DNA from: Aedes albopictus
Taxonomy: Eukaryota; Arthropoda; Insecta; Diptera; Culicidae
Assembly: GCF_035046485.1 (NCBI RefSeq)
Contig: NC_085136.1
Location: forward strand, 292,679,080 to 292,743,079
DNA length: 64,000 nucleotides
Direction of reading: 5' to 3'
The position numbers were made by a program, and so were the translations under genes. Of the stretch, positions 29,900 to 42,383 are shown one piece after another; the first letter of the stretch is position 1, and every line of letters begins with the position of its first letter. The notes under the pieces were generated by a model, which searched no databases, had not been told where the DNA came from, and was given only the letters and a program-made list of their open reading frames with translations.

Positions 29900-32800
29900 G
29901 ATTTATTTAGTTCAACATCTAATTTATGATAACACTGAATCAACAATTTGCAGCTCGATTTGCAGCTGCAGCTCTCCAACGTCGGTCACGCCCAACGCTC
30001 GCTAGATCGTTGCTTTCTGCGCTCCACGCCTTCTTGTACCAACTGGATGGTTAGCAAACACCAGCTTTGCAGGGTTGTTGTCCGGCATTCTTGCAACATG
30101 CTCGTGGTTCATCCTTCTCCGCCACATGGTTCTCCTGCACACCGTCGAAGATCGTCCTTAGCTCGCGTCGCTCGAAAACTTCGAGTGGTTGCAGGTCCTC
30201 CTTGTCTCGCGTCCGTAGAGAACCACCGGTCTTATTAGCGTTTTGTACATAGTGCATTTAATGCGTGTGTGAATCATTTTTGACAGCAGTTTCTTCTGGA
30301 GCCCGTAGTAGGCCCGACTTCCGCTGATGACGCGCCTCCGAATTTCACGGATCAAGGTTCCGAGGTAGACGAATTCCTCCACCACCTCGAAAGTATCCCC
30401 GTCTATCGTAACATTACTACCCAGACGGATGCGGTCGTGTTCGGTTCCGCTACCAGCATGTACTTTGTTTTTGAGGCATTCACCACCAGTCCGACCTTTG
30501 CTGCTTCGCGTTTCAGGCGGGTGTACAGCTCTGCCACCGTTCCAAATGTTCTGGCAATAATGTCCATGTCGTCCGAAAAGCACACAAATTGACCGGATTT
30601 TGTGAAAATCGTTCCCCGGCTGTTGAGCCCGGCTCGTCGCATCACACCTTCCAGAGCGATGTTCAAGAGTAGGCATGAGAGTCCATCACCTTGTCGTAGT
30701 CCCCTGCGAGATTTGAATGAGCTGGATAGTTCACCCGAAGCCCTTACGCAGTTTTGAACACCGTCCATCGTTGCTTCAATCAGTCTAGTCAGCTTCCCAG
30801 GAAAGCCGTTTTCGTCCATGATTCTCCATAGCTCTGCGTGGTCGATACTGTCGTATGCCGCTTTGAAGTCGATATACAGGTGATGCGTTGGGACCTGGTA
30901 TTCACGGCATTTCTGGATAATTTGCCGTACGGTGAAGATCTGGTCCGTTGTCGACCGGACGTCGATGAAGCCGGCTTCATAACTTCCCACGAACTCATTC
31001 GTTTTAGGTGACAGACGACGGAAGATGATCCGGGATAGCACTTTGTAGGCAGCATTCAAAATAGTGATCGCCCTGAAGTTCTTACATTCCAAATGGTCGT
31101 CTTTCTTGTGAATGGGACAGATTCCCCTTCCTTCCACTCCTCCGGTAGCTGTTTGGTTTCCCAGATCCTGACTATCAGCCGATGTAGACAGGTGGCCAAC
31201 TTTTCTGGGTCTATCTTGATGAGTTTTGCTGCGATACCGTCTTCACCAGCCACTTTGTTGTTTTTGAGCTAGTGGGTGACATCCTTAACTTCCCTCAGCG
31301 TGGGAGTTGATTCGTTCGCGTCTTCTGCTGCTCCAACATAGTCATTTTCTCCGCTTCCGTGGTTTCCTGTGTCTGCGTTCTCCACGCCATTCAGGTGCTG
31401 ATCGAAGTGCTGCTTCGACTTTTCGATCACCTTACGTCCGTCCGTCAAGAGGCTGCCATCTTTATCCCTGCATATTTCGGCTCGCGGCCCGAATCCGTTG
31501 CGGGGTGCGTTGAGCTACTGGTAGAACTCCCGTGTTTCTTGTGAACGGCACAGCAGTTCTATTTCTCAGCACTCTGCTTCTTCCAGACGGAGCTTTTCTC
31601 CCGAAAGAGGCGGGTCTGCTGCTTCCGATTCTGTATGTAACGTTCCACGTTCTGTAGGGTCCCTTGCTGCAGCATTACCGCCCTCGCTGCGTTCTTCTTC
31701 TCCAAAATCGTCGTGCACTCTTCGTCGAACCATTCTTTCCGTCGATTTCGTTCCACGTACCCGATGGTGTTCTCGGCTGCGTCGTTGATGGCTGCTTTCA
31801 CTGTACTCCAGCAGTCCTCTAGAGGGGCCTCATCAAGCTCGCCCTCGTCAGGCAATGTGGCCTCGAGATTCTGCGCGTATGCGGAGGCGACATCCGGTTG
31901 TTTCAGTCGCTCTAGGTTGTACCGTGGCGGTCGCCGGTACCGTACATTGTTGATGACGGAGAGTTTTGGGCGCAGTTTGACCATCACCAGATAGTGGTTG
32001 GAGTAGATGTTGGCGCCACGATAGGTCCTGACGTCGATAATGTCAGATAATTGCCGTCCGTTAATCAGAACGTGGCCGATTTGAGATCCCATCTGCTGTG
32101 GTGATCTCCAGGTGTAACGATAAGGAAGGCTGTGAGTCGTAGGCCGTTATCGTTCGTTTTCTGGTGGGCGCTGAACTTACCAATCGTCGGTCTGAATTCC
32201 TCCTCCTGGCCTACCTGAGCGTTCAAATCACCTATGATGATCTTGACGTTGTGGCTTGGGCAGCGATCGTACTCGCTTTCGAGCTGCGCGTAAAAATGCG
32301 TCCTCGTCATCATCAGTGTTGCCGGAGTGTGGGCTGAGCACGTTTATTATGCTGAAATTGAAAAATCGGCCCTTGATCCTCAACCTGCACATTCTTTCGT
32401 CGATCGGCCACCAACCGATCACGCGCTTCTGCATATCACCCATCACGATGAAAGCTGTTCCCAGCTCGCTTGTATTGCCGCAGCTCTGGTAGATGGTATG
32501 ATTACCTCTAAATGTTCGCACCATAGATCCTGTCCAACACACCTCCTGCAGCGCTACGATGCTGAATCCTCGGTCCTTCAGTAGATCGACGAGTATGCGG
32601 GTGCTCCCAATGAAGTTAAGAGATCATCAGTTCCACGTTCCGAGTTTCCAATCGCAGGTCCTTTTTGTTCACTGGGGTCGTTGCCGTTGGTCTCTGTTCG
32701 TATTATTCTGTTGCTGATTTTCCGTTACAATGGTTTTTTTACGGCTGGCTCGTACGGCCTGACAGCAACCCCCTACTTTTCGGAGGACCTTAGTGCACAG

Positions 32801-32996
32801 TTGAGCTTGGAGTGCTTCCCTGGCACTCGGACGTAGATCAGCCGCCCCTAACATGGAGATCAGACGCTGTTGTGAGCCGCTCCTCATAGTTTCCGGCCGG
32901 TACCGCGTGGAGGTAGGGATAGGAGTTGCTGGGCAGAGGCTAGTGGATCACAATGGGATCTGAATTGCGCAGCATACCCAGCCTTTACCGTGCCGT
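29900..32996 (-). pseudogene. RTE family A copy, degraded
   Basis: A minus-strand copy running from the 5' end (32996, the same terminal sequence as at 37444) to a 3' UTR like that of the 34.0-kb copy. Recognisable parts are the N-terminal region at 32887-32669 (QNNTNRDQRQRPQ then an in-frame TGA), endonuclease pieces at 32542-31960, linker at 32092-31559, RT 31253-30403 (LYIDFKAAYDSIDHAEL; motif C reads CFSDDMDIIA, a Ser in place of the usual Ala) and a C-terminal remnant at 30676-30051. Several internal deletions and frameshifts separate these. It also lacks about 106 bp present at 37230-37335 of the fuller copy. Confidence 0.85.
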
Positions 32997-33482
32997 TGGG
33001 ACCTGGTATTCACGGCATTTGTGGAGGATTTGCCGTACGGTGAAAATCTGGTCCGTTGTCGACCGGCCGTCGATGAAGCCGCCTTGGTAACTGCTATCCT
33101 TACCAGCCACTTTGTTGTTTTTGAGCTGGTGGATGGCATCCTTGACTTCCCTCAGCATGGGAGTTGATTCATTCCCGTTCTCTGCTGCACCAGCATAGTC
33201 ATTTTCTCCGCTGCCTAGATCTCCCGTGCCTACATTCTCTTCACCATCCAGGTGCTCGTCGAAGTGCTGCTTCCACCTTTCGATCACCACACGTTTGTCC
33301 ATCAGGAGGCTTCCGTCCTTATCCCTGCAGGCTTTGGCTTGCGGCACGAAGTCCTTGCGGGATGCTTCTGGTAGAACTTCCGTGTTTCATGTGAATGGCA
33401 AAGCAGTTCCATTTCCTCGCTCTCCACTTCTTCCAAGCGGTGCTTTTTCTCCCGGAAGAGACGGGTCCGCTGTTTCCTGCTC
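32997..33482 (-). pseudogene. RTE family A short fragment
   Basis: The minus strand carries the linker and early RT: MPQAKACRDKDGSLLMDKR, REVKDAIHQLKNNKVAGKD, then by deletion GGFIDGRSTTDQIFTVRQIL and HKCREYQVP. It abuts the 5' end of the preceding copy. It is a separate, internally deleted insertion. Confidence 0.75.
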
Positions 33483-33486
33483 TACA

Positions 33487-33733
33487 AGCTCTCCCGGTAG
33501 CTGTGTTTTTGTTCTTTTTAACCTTAGAGCACTTTTTTCTGCTTCCAGCTTTATGAATTGATCTAAACGGGGCAGGTGAAGCATCGCGTCTAGGGTCAAA
33601 GTGGGTATACTACGAACTGCACCAGTTATGGCTATGCAATAAGCCCTTGCAGCAGCCTCATTATCTTTGGACCACCAGACAAAGGAAGCGTGTGTAGTCC
33701 TGGGACGGACTATGGTTTTATATATCCACATGT
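33487..33733 (-). pseudogene. R1-clade-like non-LTR C-terminal fragment
   Basis: On the minus strand the frame reads MWIYKTIVRPRTTHASFVWW, then AYCIAITGAVRSIPTLTLDAML and HLPRLDQFIKLEAEKSA. This matches the segment between RT and RNase H/C-terminus in R1/Jockey-group proteins. There is no catalytic motif. Family-level assignment only. Confidence 0.6.
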
Positions 33734-33738
33734 GATTA

Positions 33739-33806
33739 TAGGGTATGTTTGCCATCAGTAATCTCACGCTCCCATGTTCATCTATTCGAAAACAAGTGAT
33801 TACGAA
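33739..33806 (+). mobile_element. MITE of the TAGGGTAT family, partial copy
   Basis: TAGGGTATGTTTGCCATCAG and the following block to ACAAGTGATTACG match the left third of 20255-20472. The right part is missing. Confidence 0.65.
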
Positions 33807-34038
33807 TATCGACGAAAAGGTTCCAATGACTGTGATCTCTAACAAGACTGGACTCACAGCCCTCTCAACTCTGGCCAGAGTGAAAGCTTCCTTTGCAACC
33901 TTTATTGCGTCCTTTTATAGATGCTGAAACCCATGATTGGATCTCTTGTGGATATAAGATAGCAATTCTAGTGTCTTGGTCGCCGATGCTCGACTCAGGG
34001 ATTGAATCAGGGAAGTGAAACCTTAACAGTTCGCTCAA

Positions 34039-37000
34039 TGTACATACATACATACATTTATTTGTTCAACATCACATTTAAGACAAGACATAATCAACAA
34101 TAGTACGCCACAATACTCGGTTTGTGGCTGCCGCTCTCCATCCTCGGTCGCGCCCAATGCTCGCCAAGTCACGCTCCACCTGGTCCGCCCATCGTGCTCT
34201 CTGCGCTCCACGCCTTCTTGTGCCATCCGGATCCGTTGCAAACACCAGGTTTGCAGGGTTGTTGTCCGGCATTCTTGCAACATGCCCTGCCCACCGTATC
34301 CTTCCGGCTTTGGCCACCTTCTGGATGATGGGTTCGCCGTAAAGTGCAGCGAGCTCGTGGTTCATCCTTCTCCGCCACACACCGTTCTCCTGCACACCGC
34401 CGAAGATCGTTCTTAGCACGCGTCGCTCGAAAACTCCGAGTGCTTGTAGGTCCTCCTCGAGCATGGTCCATGTCTCGTGCCCGTAGAGGATCACCGGTCT
34501 TATTAGCGTTTTGTACATGGTGCATTTGGTGCGTGGGTGAATCTTTTTCGACCGCAGTTTCTTCTGGGGCCCGTAGTAGGCCCGACTTCCACTGATGATG
34601 CGCCTTCGAATTTCACGGCTCACGTTGTTGTCAGCCGTCAGTAAGGATCCGAGGTAGACGAATTCCTCCACCACCTCGAAAGTATCCCCGTCTATCGTAA
34701 CATTACTACCCAGACGGATCCGGTCGTGTTCGGTTCCGCCTACCAGCATGTACTTTGTTTTTGAGGCATTCACCACCAGTCCGACCTTTGCTGCTTCGCG
34801 TTTCAGGCGGGTGTACAGTTCTGCCACCGTTCCAAATGTTCTAGCGATAATGTCCATGTCGTCCGCAAAGCACACAAATTGACCGGATTTTGTGAAAATC
34901 GTTCCCCGGCTGTTGAGCCCGGCTCGTCGCATCACACCTTCCAGCGCGATGTTGAAGAGTAGACATGAGAGTCCGTCACCTTGTCGCAGTCCCCGGCGAG
35001 ATACGAATGAACTGGATAGTTCACCCGAAACTCTTACGCAGTTTTGCACACCGTCCATCGTTGCTTTAATCAGTCTAGTCAGCTTCCCAGGAAAGCTGTT
35101 TTCGTCCATGATTCTCCATAGCTCTGCGCGGTCGATACTATCGTATGCCGCTTTGAAGTCGATGAACAGGTGGTGCGTTGGGACCTGGTATTCACGGCAT
35201 TTCTGGAGGATTTGCCGTACGGTGAAGATCTGGTCCGTTGTCGACCTGCCGTCGATGAAGCCGGCTTGATAACTTCCCACGAACTCATTTGTTTTAGGTG
35301 ACAGACGACGGAAGATGATCTGGGATAGCACTTTGTAGGCAGCATTCAAAATAGTGATCGCCCTGAAGTTCTCACATTCCAAATGGTCGCCTTTCTTGTG
35401 AATGGGGCAGATTACCCCCTCCTTCCACTCCTCCGGTAGCTGTTCGGTTTCCCAGATCCTTACTATCAGCCGATGCAGACAGGTGGCCAACTTTTCTGGG
35501 CCCATCTTGATGAGTTCAGCTGCGATACCATCCTTACCAGCTGCTTTGTTGGTTTTGAGCTGGTGAATGGCATCCTTAACTTCCCTCAGCGTGGGAGTTG
35601 GTTCATTTCCGTCCTCCGCTGCACTGGCGTCGTCGTTTCCTCCGTTGCCGTGGGCTCCCGTGCCTACGTTCTCCACGCCGTTCAGGTGCTGATCGAAGTG
35701 CTGCTTCCACCTTTCGATCACCTCACGTCCGTCCGTCAAGAGGCCTCCGTCTTTATCCCTGCATATTTCGGCTCGCGGCACGAAGCCGTTGCGGGATGCG
35801 TTGAGCTTCTGATAGAACTTCCGTGTTTCTTGGAAACGGCACAGCAGTTCCATTTCTTCACACTCCGCTTCTTCCAGGCGGCGCTTTTTCTCCCGAAAGA
35901 GGCGGGTCTGCTGTTTACGCTTCTGTTTATAACGTTCCACGTTCTGTCGAGTCCCTTGCTGCAGCATTACCGCCCTCGCTGCATTCTTTTTCTCCAAAAC
36001 CGTTCTGCATTCTTCGTCGAACCATTCGTTCCGTCGATTTCGTTCCACGTACCCGATGGTGCTCTCTGCTGCGTCGTTGATGGCTGCTTTCACTGTACTC
36101 CAGCAGTCCTCTAGAGGGGCCTCATCGAGCTCGCCCTCGTCTGGCAACGCGGCTTCGAGATTCTGCGCGTATGCTGAGGCGACATCCGGTTGCTTCAGTC
36201 GCTCTAGGTTGTACCGTGGCGGTCGCCGGTACCGTACATTGTTGATGACGGAGAGTTTTGGGCGCAGTTTGACCATCACCAGATAGTGGTCGGAGTCGAT
36301 GTTGGCGCCACGATAGGTCCTGACGTCGATAATGTCGGAGAAGTGCCGTCCGTCAATCAGATCGTGGTCGATTTGAGATTCCATCTGCTGTGGTGATCTC
36401 CAGGTGTAACGATAAGGGAGGCTGTGTTGGAAAAAGGTGCTACGTATGGCCATATTTTTGGAAGCGGCGAAATCAATGAGTCGTAGGCCGTTTTCGTTCG
36501 TTTGCTGGTGGGCGCTAAACTTACCAATCGTCGGTCTGAATTCCTGCTCCTGGCCTACCTGAGCGTTCAAATCTCCTATGATGATCTTGACGTCGTGGCT
36601 TGGGCAGCGGTCGTACTCGCGTTCGAGCTGCGCGTAAAATGCGTCCTTGTCATCATCAGTACTTCCGGAGTGTGGGCTGTGCACGTTTATTATGCTGAAG
36701 TTGAAGAATCGGCCCTTGATCCTCAACCTGCAAATTCTTTCGTCGATCGGCCACCAACCGATCACGCGCCTCTGCATATCACCCATCACGATGAAAGCTG
36801 TTCCCAGCTCGCGTGTGTTGCCGCAGCTCTGGTAGATGGTATGATTACCTCTAAACGTTCGCACCATGGATCCTGTCCAACACACCTCCTGCAGCGCTAC
36901 GATGCCGAACCCGCGGTCCTTCAATAGATCGGCAAGTATGCGGGTGCTCCCAATGAAGTTGAGAGATCGGCAGTTCCACGTACCGAGTTTCCAATCGCAA

Positions 37001-37444
37001 GTCCTTTTTGTTCGCTGGGGTCGTTGCCGTTGGTCTCGGTTCGTATTATTCTGTTGCTGATTTTCCGTTACAATGGTTTTTTACGGCTGGCTCGTAGGGC
37101 CTGACACCAACCCCCTACTTTCCGGAGGACCATAGTGCACAGTTGAGCTTAGAGTCCTTCCCTGGCACTCGGACGTAGATCAGCCGCCCCTAACATGGGG
37201 ATCAGACGCTGTTGTGAGCCGCTCCTCCTGGAGAACAGACGCTCAGGTTTGCCGAAGCAAACCCCCCCCTTCCCTGTCAGCCTACGACCAAAGTTCCCAC
37301 CGGGGTTGGTTACCCGATCTTCCCTAAGGTTGCTCATAGTTTCCGGCCGGTACCGCGTGGAGGTAGGGATAGGAGTTGCTGGGCAGAGGCTAGTGGATCA
37401 CAATGGGATCTGAATTGCGCAGCATACCCAGCCTTTACCGTGCC
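34039..37444 (-). mobile_element. Nearly complete RTE family A retrotransposon
   Basis: The 3' end carries a (TGTA)n-type tail, seen as TACATACATACATACA at 34042 onward. The 5' end (to 37444) is shared with the copy ending at 32996. The length is 3.4 kb with one long ORF, the usual RTE plan of APE-type endonuclease plus RT and a short 3' UTR. It may resemble the Aedes JAM-type RTE elements, a name I give only as a comparison. Confidence 0.82.
34078..37337 (-). pseudogene. RTE family A endonuclease/reverse transcriptase ORF with two N-terminal lesions
   Basis: The protein would be about 1085 aa if read from ATG 37337. A CAA-to-TAA change at about 37149-37151 and a six-T run at 37077-37082 (seven in the copy at 32734-32740) break the N-terminus. 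Downstream the frame is open for about 1000 codons. It has LGTWNCRSLN and ALQEVCWTGS of the APE endonuclease, IIGDLNAQVG (about 36561-36590), DSDHYLV, RT segment YQAGFIDGRSTTDQ, motif A FIDFKAAYD (35142-35168), motif B RRGLRQGDGLSCLLFN and motif C FADDMD (34858-34869). It ends at ATNRVLWRTIVDYVLS. The catalytic residues survive, so a shortened product from an internal start is conceivable but unproven. Confidence 0.85.
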
Positions 37445-39693
37445 AAGGCGCCCCTTCGCTCTTTGCTAAAATTGGGTAAAATCCCTCCCTTGTCGCCTTT
37501 TCTGTGCACGGGCCTGGTTCCCAATATCACCTTTTGCTGAATCTACCTGCTGTAATCTACGCCGGTCAATGTATTTGAGACCATTCGCTAACATTTTTAT
37601 CACTGAAGCTTTATCAGCTGCATGTCATCTAAATGTGGGTCCTTTGGAGAAAATATATCCTAAATAGACATTGAAGCCATATTATCGCTACTTCTTGCAG
37701 TCAGTCAGTGACTTTATTGAATTTTAGAATGAAAAACGCACGATTTGATCTTGGGCGTAAGAACCATCCCTGCGCAACTAGAGCAATAAGTGCACGGCGG
37801 ATTTCCACTCAGTCATTTTGATGAGCGCCGAAGCACGACGTAATGACGAAGGCTTTTCACTAATGACGGTGTAAGTAGTTTCGGGCGATTTTAATCAAAA
37901 GTGGGAGTAAAATTTTTGTGTAAATTAGATGAATATGAACGGCGAGATGCTGTTTTCGACTGTTTATTCAGCCGTGTTAACAATTTTGAGCATTTTTGTC
38001 CCTTTTTTCAAAGGCACAAGATCATTGGCGGAACAACCAGATGAAGTGATCAAAATCAGATGTGGAAATCCGCCTTTGTTTAAATAATTGTTTTCCAGAA
38101 GTGGAAACTTATTTTTGAGCTAATGTCAGGAAAAATCATATGTTTTTGAGTTGTTTCATCACATTAGGCAGAAAAGTGATTTGTTTACATTTTGGCTCAT
38201 CCGCCCTTTTCAAATGTTAGTCTAGAACTGTCAAAAGTGGTCAAATACTTGGCATTGGTCAAAGAGTGTCATACTAACTTAGCGCTCTCATTTCAAAACA
38301 CAAGGCTCTAACAGTTTGTTCTAATGGGCACATTTTGATTTAGTAGATCCTCTATAAAAGTCTGATCAAAGAAAAAAGCGCCTCTTAGTATTCCTATGCT
38401 AATGAACATTACAATCGATGAAGTTCTCATTAAAAATTTGGCGCGAATCCACATCAAACCCAATCGCCGAACACCTACCTAGATCAAACAGCTTTAGCAC
38501 AAACGAAATTTTCAAGGGTACGCTACGCATCCCAAAGCTGATAGCGCGATAGGCGCGTAACCGCAAAAATAAACCGCAAACCTCGACGAGTCTCGCCGCC
38601 GACTCGCAAAGCCTGTGCTAACCTATTCCCCGTCGCCCCTTATGTCACCGATTCAAACCACTCTCCACTTCTCCGAGCCTAAATTAGTGTTCGAATCACA
38701 AAGCCACGCGCGTTATCTTATCAGTTGAGGCTGCTACACAGTACACACACAGTCGTTTGCCCCTAAAACGTTCCAGTTCAAGCGTCCTCCACCCGCCCGG
38801 CCCCCTTTGGACCACAACGAAACGAAGCGGACTAGCGCACCATAACCACAAGTCTACGGCGCATAATACAATAACAGCCAGCGCAACGGTGGTGGGTACC
38901 GAAGATGACGCCCTTTTGGAAACATGAACTTTGCTGATTGTGGCTAGGAGATTGTTTTACATGCGTGCTGTTTGTTGGTTGATATTTATTTTTCAAGTGC
39001 GTCTACGGTACACGGTGACTACAAGGAGAGGGGACAGGGCGACGGGCACATGTCTTATAGGCTGCTGTAGACTGGCCCGAAATACATTGAACCCGCTACG
39101 CAGACGACTCGAAGTTTTGGAGAAGTGACCAGAAAAAAGTAACTTTTGTACATTTTTGGTTGTAATTGAAGTCAGTAACAGTCATCGAATCAAGCAATTC
39201 AGGCGAAATCTCTACAATTTCCTATTTCTCGAACTTTTCAACCAATTGGGTTTTTAAATTGATTTTTTGTTTTTATATGAAAGAGCACCTTTTTCTGAGC
39301 CGCTATGATTTTTTTTTCAGATTTTTAGAACTTTATTTTGGTACCTAAAATTGATTGCAAAGAGATTTTTTGAAATCACCTTTTGACAGCTGCGCCCAGT
39401 ACAAAATGCGACGAGGGGTGATTTGACAAATAGCTCCCATACAAACTACAAATTGATTTTTAAATAGGTTCCCGGGCACCAAAATCCATGAAAATTTGGG
39501 TTTCGGCTCAGTTTGGCATGCAGATTCAGAATATGGGATTATCTCAACACCGATAAAGTGCTATCAAAGTTGTTCTTTATTTCAGCAATACTGAAAAATA
39601 TGCTTTTGTCAAGTTGACTAGCCATCTAAATTTGGTAGATGCTCCGTTCCGATAGCGCCAAAATCGTTCACCAGGCCAATTAATAAACATTTC
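37445..39693. other. Unassigned; candidate host promoter or 5' exon region near 38.6-38.9 kb
   Basis: No transposon domain was recognised. 37445-38500 is mixed sequence. 38510-38920 is GC-richer and non-repetitive and has TCAGTT (38721-38726), a perfect arthropod initiator, with AGTCGT (DPE-like) about 28 bp later. No long open frame follows on the plus strand. 39120-39690 is AT-rich. Confidence 0.35.
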
Positions 39694-40514
39694 TACACCA
39701 AAACCTCCATTTAGGTAATGAGTCGGGACTGCCTAAATAGAATTTTTACCTAAATGGATTCATTACCTAAATGGATTCAGTTTATTACCTAAATGGAGTA
39801 CAAGGTTGCAAAATAGTTTAAGAAGGTAGAGTTACTAGGAGATTTAAAGGAGGTCATGCGGAGTTTCAGATGGCTTTCAAGGAGTTTTAGGAGGGGGTGG
39901 ATTTCAGGAGGGGAGGGGCTTCAGGGGCGTTTTCGGGTATTTTGGATAAGAATTGTCATTCAAATGACTAGCTGAGAAAACAATATGGAATATGTAAACA
40001 CGAAAAAAACCCTGCAAAATTCCACCAGACTGAAAAATTATTGAATGTCGGGCCAAAGTCGGGCCACTTTTTATCGTATGTTGGGCCATTGTTGGACCAA
40101 CATCGAACAACTGTTAAGTCTATTTCGGGTTTGGTGGCCAAAATAAAAACAGGTGAATGATAGGTTGATGTCGGGTTTGACGTCATCAATGCTGGAGCTG
40201 ATATCAATTGAATGATGGAAGGATGGTTGCTTATCTCAATTTCAGGTGGAAATGACGCTGGATACTGACACTTTTCAACACTGCCTGGGGGGAGGGGGGT
40301 GGGTGTTTAAGGGAGCATATCTCAACATTGCATCCCCCCATGCCCCCTTAACACCACTCACTACTTCTTTCCCGTAAACCAACCTTATACCTAACCTTAA
40401 GTACTACAACTGGTCTGAACACAATCAAATTCCATTTAGGTAACGTTACCTAAATGGAGGGACCTAAATAGATTTTACCTAAATGGATCCTACCTAAATG
40501 GAGGTTTGAGTGTA
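39694..40514. mobile_element. About 820-bp non-autonomous TIR element (CCATTTAGGTA type)
   Basis: The ends are TACACCAAAACCTCC (39694) and the inverted GGAGGTTTGAGTGTA (ending 40514), with TA possibly the target duplication. Each end has several copies of ACCTAAATGGA in both orientations (39708-39800 and 40430-40502). No transposase frame is present. The layout fits a Tc1/mariner-group derivative. Confidence 0.78.
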
Positions 40515-40914
40515 CAAGGCTTGCATTTCAGCAATTTTGGTATGCCCTTTGTGTCGGTCTAGTGATCACGCACAGCGAGCGCGCGCTCGTAATGGAGTCA
40601 AATGCCTCTCTTCGCATTTTGGGCAAACAGGTGACGAAGATGTCTCATACATATGGGACGGAAGCCTTTGCACGGCGAAGACGAAATGCCGTCGGTGAAT
40701 ATGACTGTGTCATTTGGAACGCGCTTGATACGACGAGAAAGGATTTATCGCTACATATGGATATACGTCATCGATGACTACGTTTTAATTAAAGCTTTTT
40801 TCTGAATGGAAATTTCCACTCCAGCAAGCGATGTTTTGTTACCCGACTTTGAAATCTCTCTATGGTGGGAATTATTAGATTAACGTGCCATTCGCATATG
40901 ATTGCAACCTAGAT
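40515..40914. other. Unassigned sequence
   Basis: Two overlapping plus-strand frames of 62-71 codons lie at 40510-40777 with no recognisable domain. No gene is called. Confidence 0.3.
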
Positions 40915-41007
40915 AACCAGAGATATAGCCGAATCGGCAAATTCGCGGATTGAAAGCAATACCATGCTGAGGGTGCCTGGGTTCGATTCCCGGTTGATAC
41001 TTACCCT
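40915..41007 (+). mobile_element. tRNA-like SINE head (Feilai-like), truncated
   Basis: GATATAGCCGAATCGG (A-box region) and CATGCTGAGGGTGCC, followed by GGGTTCGATTCCCGG (B box at about 40979-40993), parallel the head of the Feilai-like SINE at 26652-26938. The SINE body is missing after about 41007. Confidence 0.6.
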
Positions 41008-42383
41008 ATCCGGTCAGACTAAGGCCTGAGTTGTCTTCTGCTGTACGTAGAAGTCGCCTCCATTCGACTCGATCTATGGCTATGCGTCTCCAGTCTCGTA
41101 CTCTGCGAAGGGCCCGCAAATTGTCCTACATTTGATCGACCCACCTAGCTCGCTGCGCGCCACGGCTTTTTGTACCGGTCGGATGGCTCACAAAAACCAT
41201 TTCAATCGGGTTGCTATCCGACATCCTGGTGCCGTGACCCGCCCACCGTTTTCGCGGTGTTGACGATGGTTTGTTCCCTCAGCAACTGATGCAGCTCGTG
41301 GTTCATTTGCCTTCTCTAAGTCCCGTCTTTCATCTGCACTTCCGTTCGAAAACTCCAAGGGCGCGCTGGTCCTCCGCACGTATTGTCCATGTTTTGTGTT
41401 CGTAGAGGATTACCGGTCTTATCAGCGTTTTGTAGACGGTTAACTTCGTGTGACGGTGAACTTTGTGCGATCATAGAGTTCTGCGGAGTCCGAAGTAAGT
41501 TTGATTTCCTGCCACAATGCGTCTCTGAACTTCTCTGCTGGTGTCGTTGTCGGCGACCACCAGTGAGCCCAAGTATACGAATTCTTCAACCGCCTCGATT
41601 TCATTACCGTCGATACGAACTCGGGGTGGCGGGAACGGTGATTTCTCCCTGGAGCCCTATGCCATCATGTACTTTGTCTTCGACACACTAGTCCGATTTG
41701 CCTGGCTTCACTCTTTAGTCGGATGTACGTTTCCGCCATCGTCTCAAATTTACGAGCAATAATATCCATATCATCAGCGAAACCAAGCAGCTGAACGAAC
41801 TTCGTGAAAATCGTTCCACTCGTGTTTACCCCCGCTCTCCTAATTACACCCTCTAAAGCAATGTTGAACAGCAAGCACGAAAGACCATCACCTTGCCGTA
41901 ACCCTCTGCGAGATCCGAAGGGACTCGAGAGTGTTCCTGATACTCGAACTACGCACATCACTCAATCCAGCGTCGCCTTGGTCAATCGTATCAGTTTTTT
42001 CGGGAATCCGTACTCGTGCATAATCTGCCATAGCTGTTCTTGATCGAGTGTATCATACTCCGAATTAAAATCGATGAACAAGTGATGTGTGAGCACGTTG
42101 TATTCGCGACATTTCTGCAACACCTGGCGGATGGAGAACATCTGCACCGTTGTAGTGTTGTGTTCACCCATGAATCCAGCCTGATATTGCCCCACGAACT
42201 CTCTTGCAATCGGTGATAGACGGCGGCATAAAATTTGAGAGAGTACCTTGTAGGCAGCACTCAGTAGTGTTATCGCGCGATAGTTCCCACAATCCAACTT
42301 GTCGCCCTTTTTGTAGATGGGACACACGATACCTTACATCCACTCATCCACTCATCCGGTAATACTTCCTCCTCCCAAATCTT

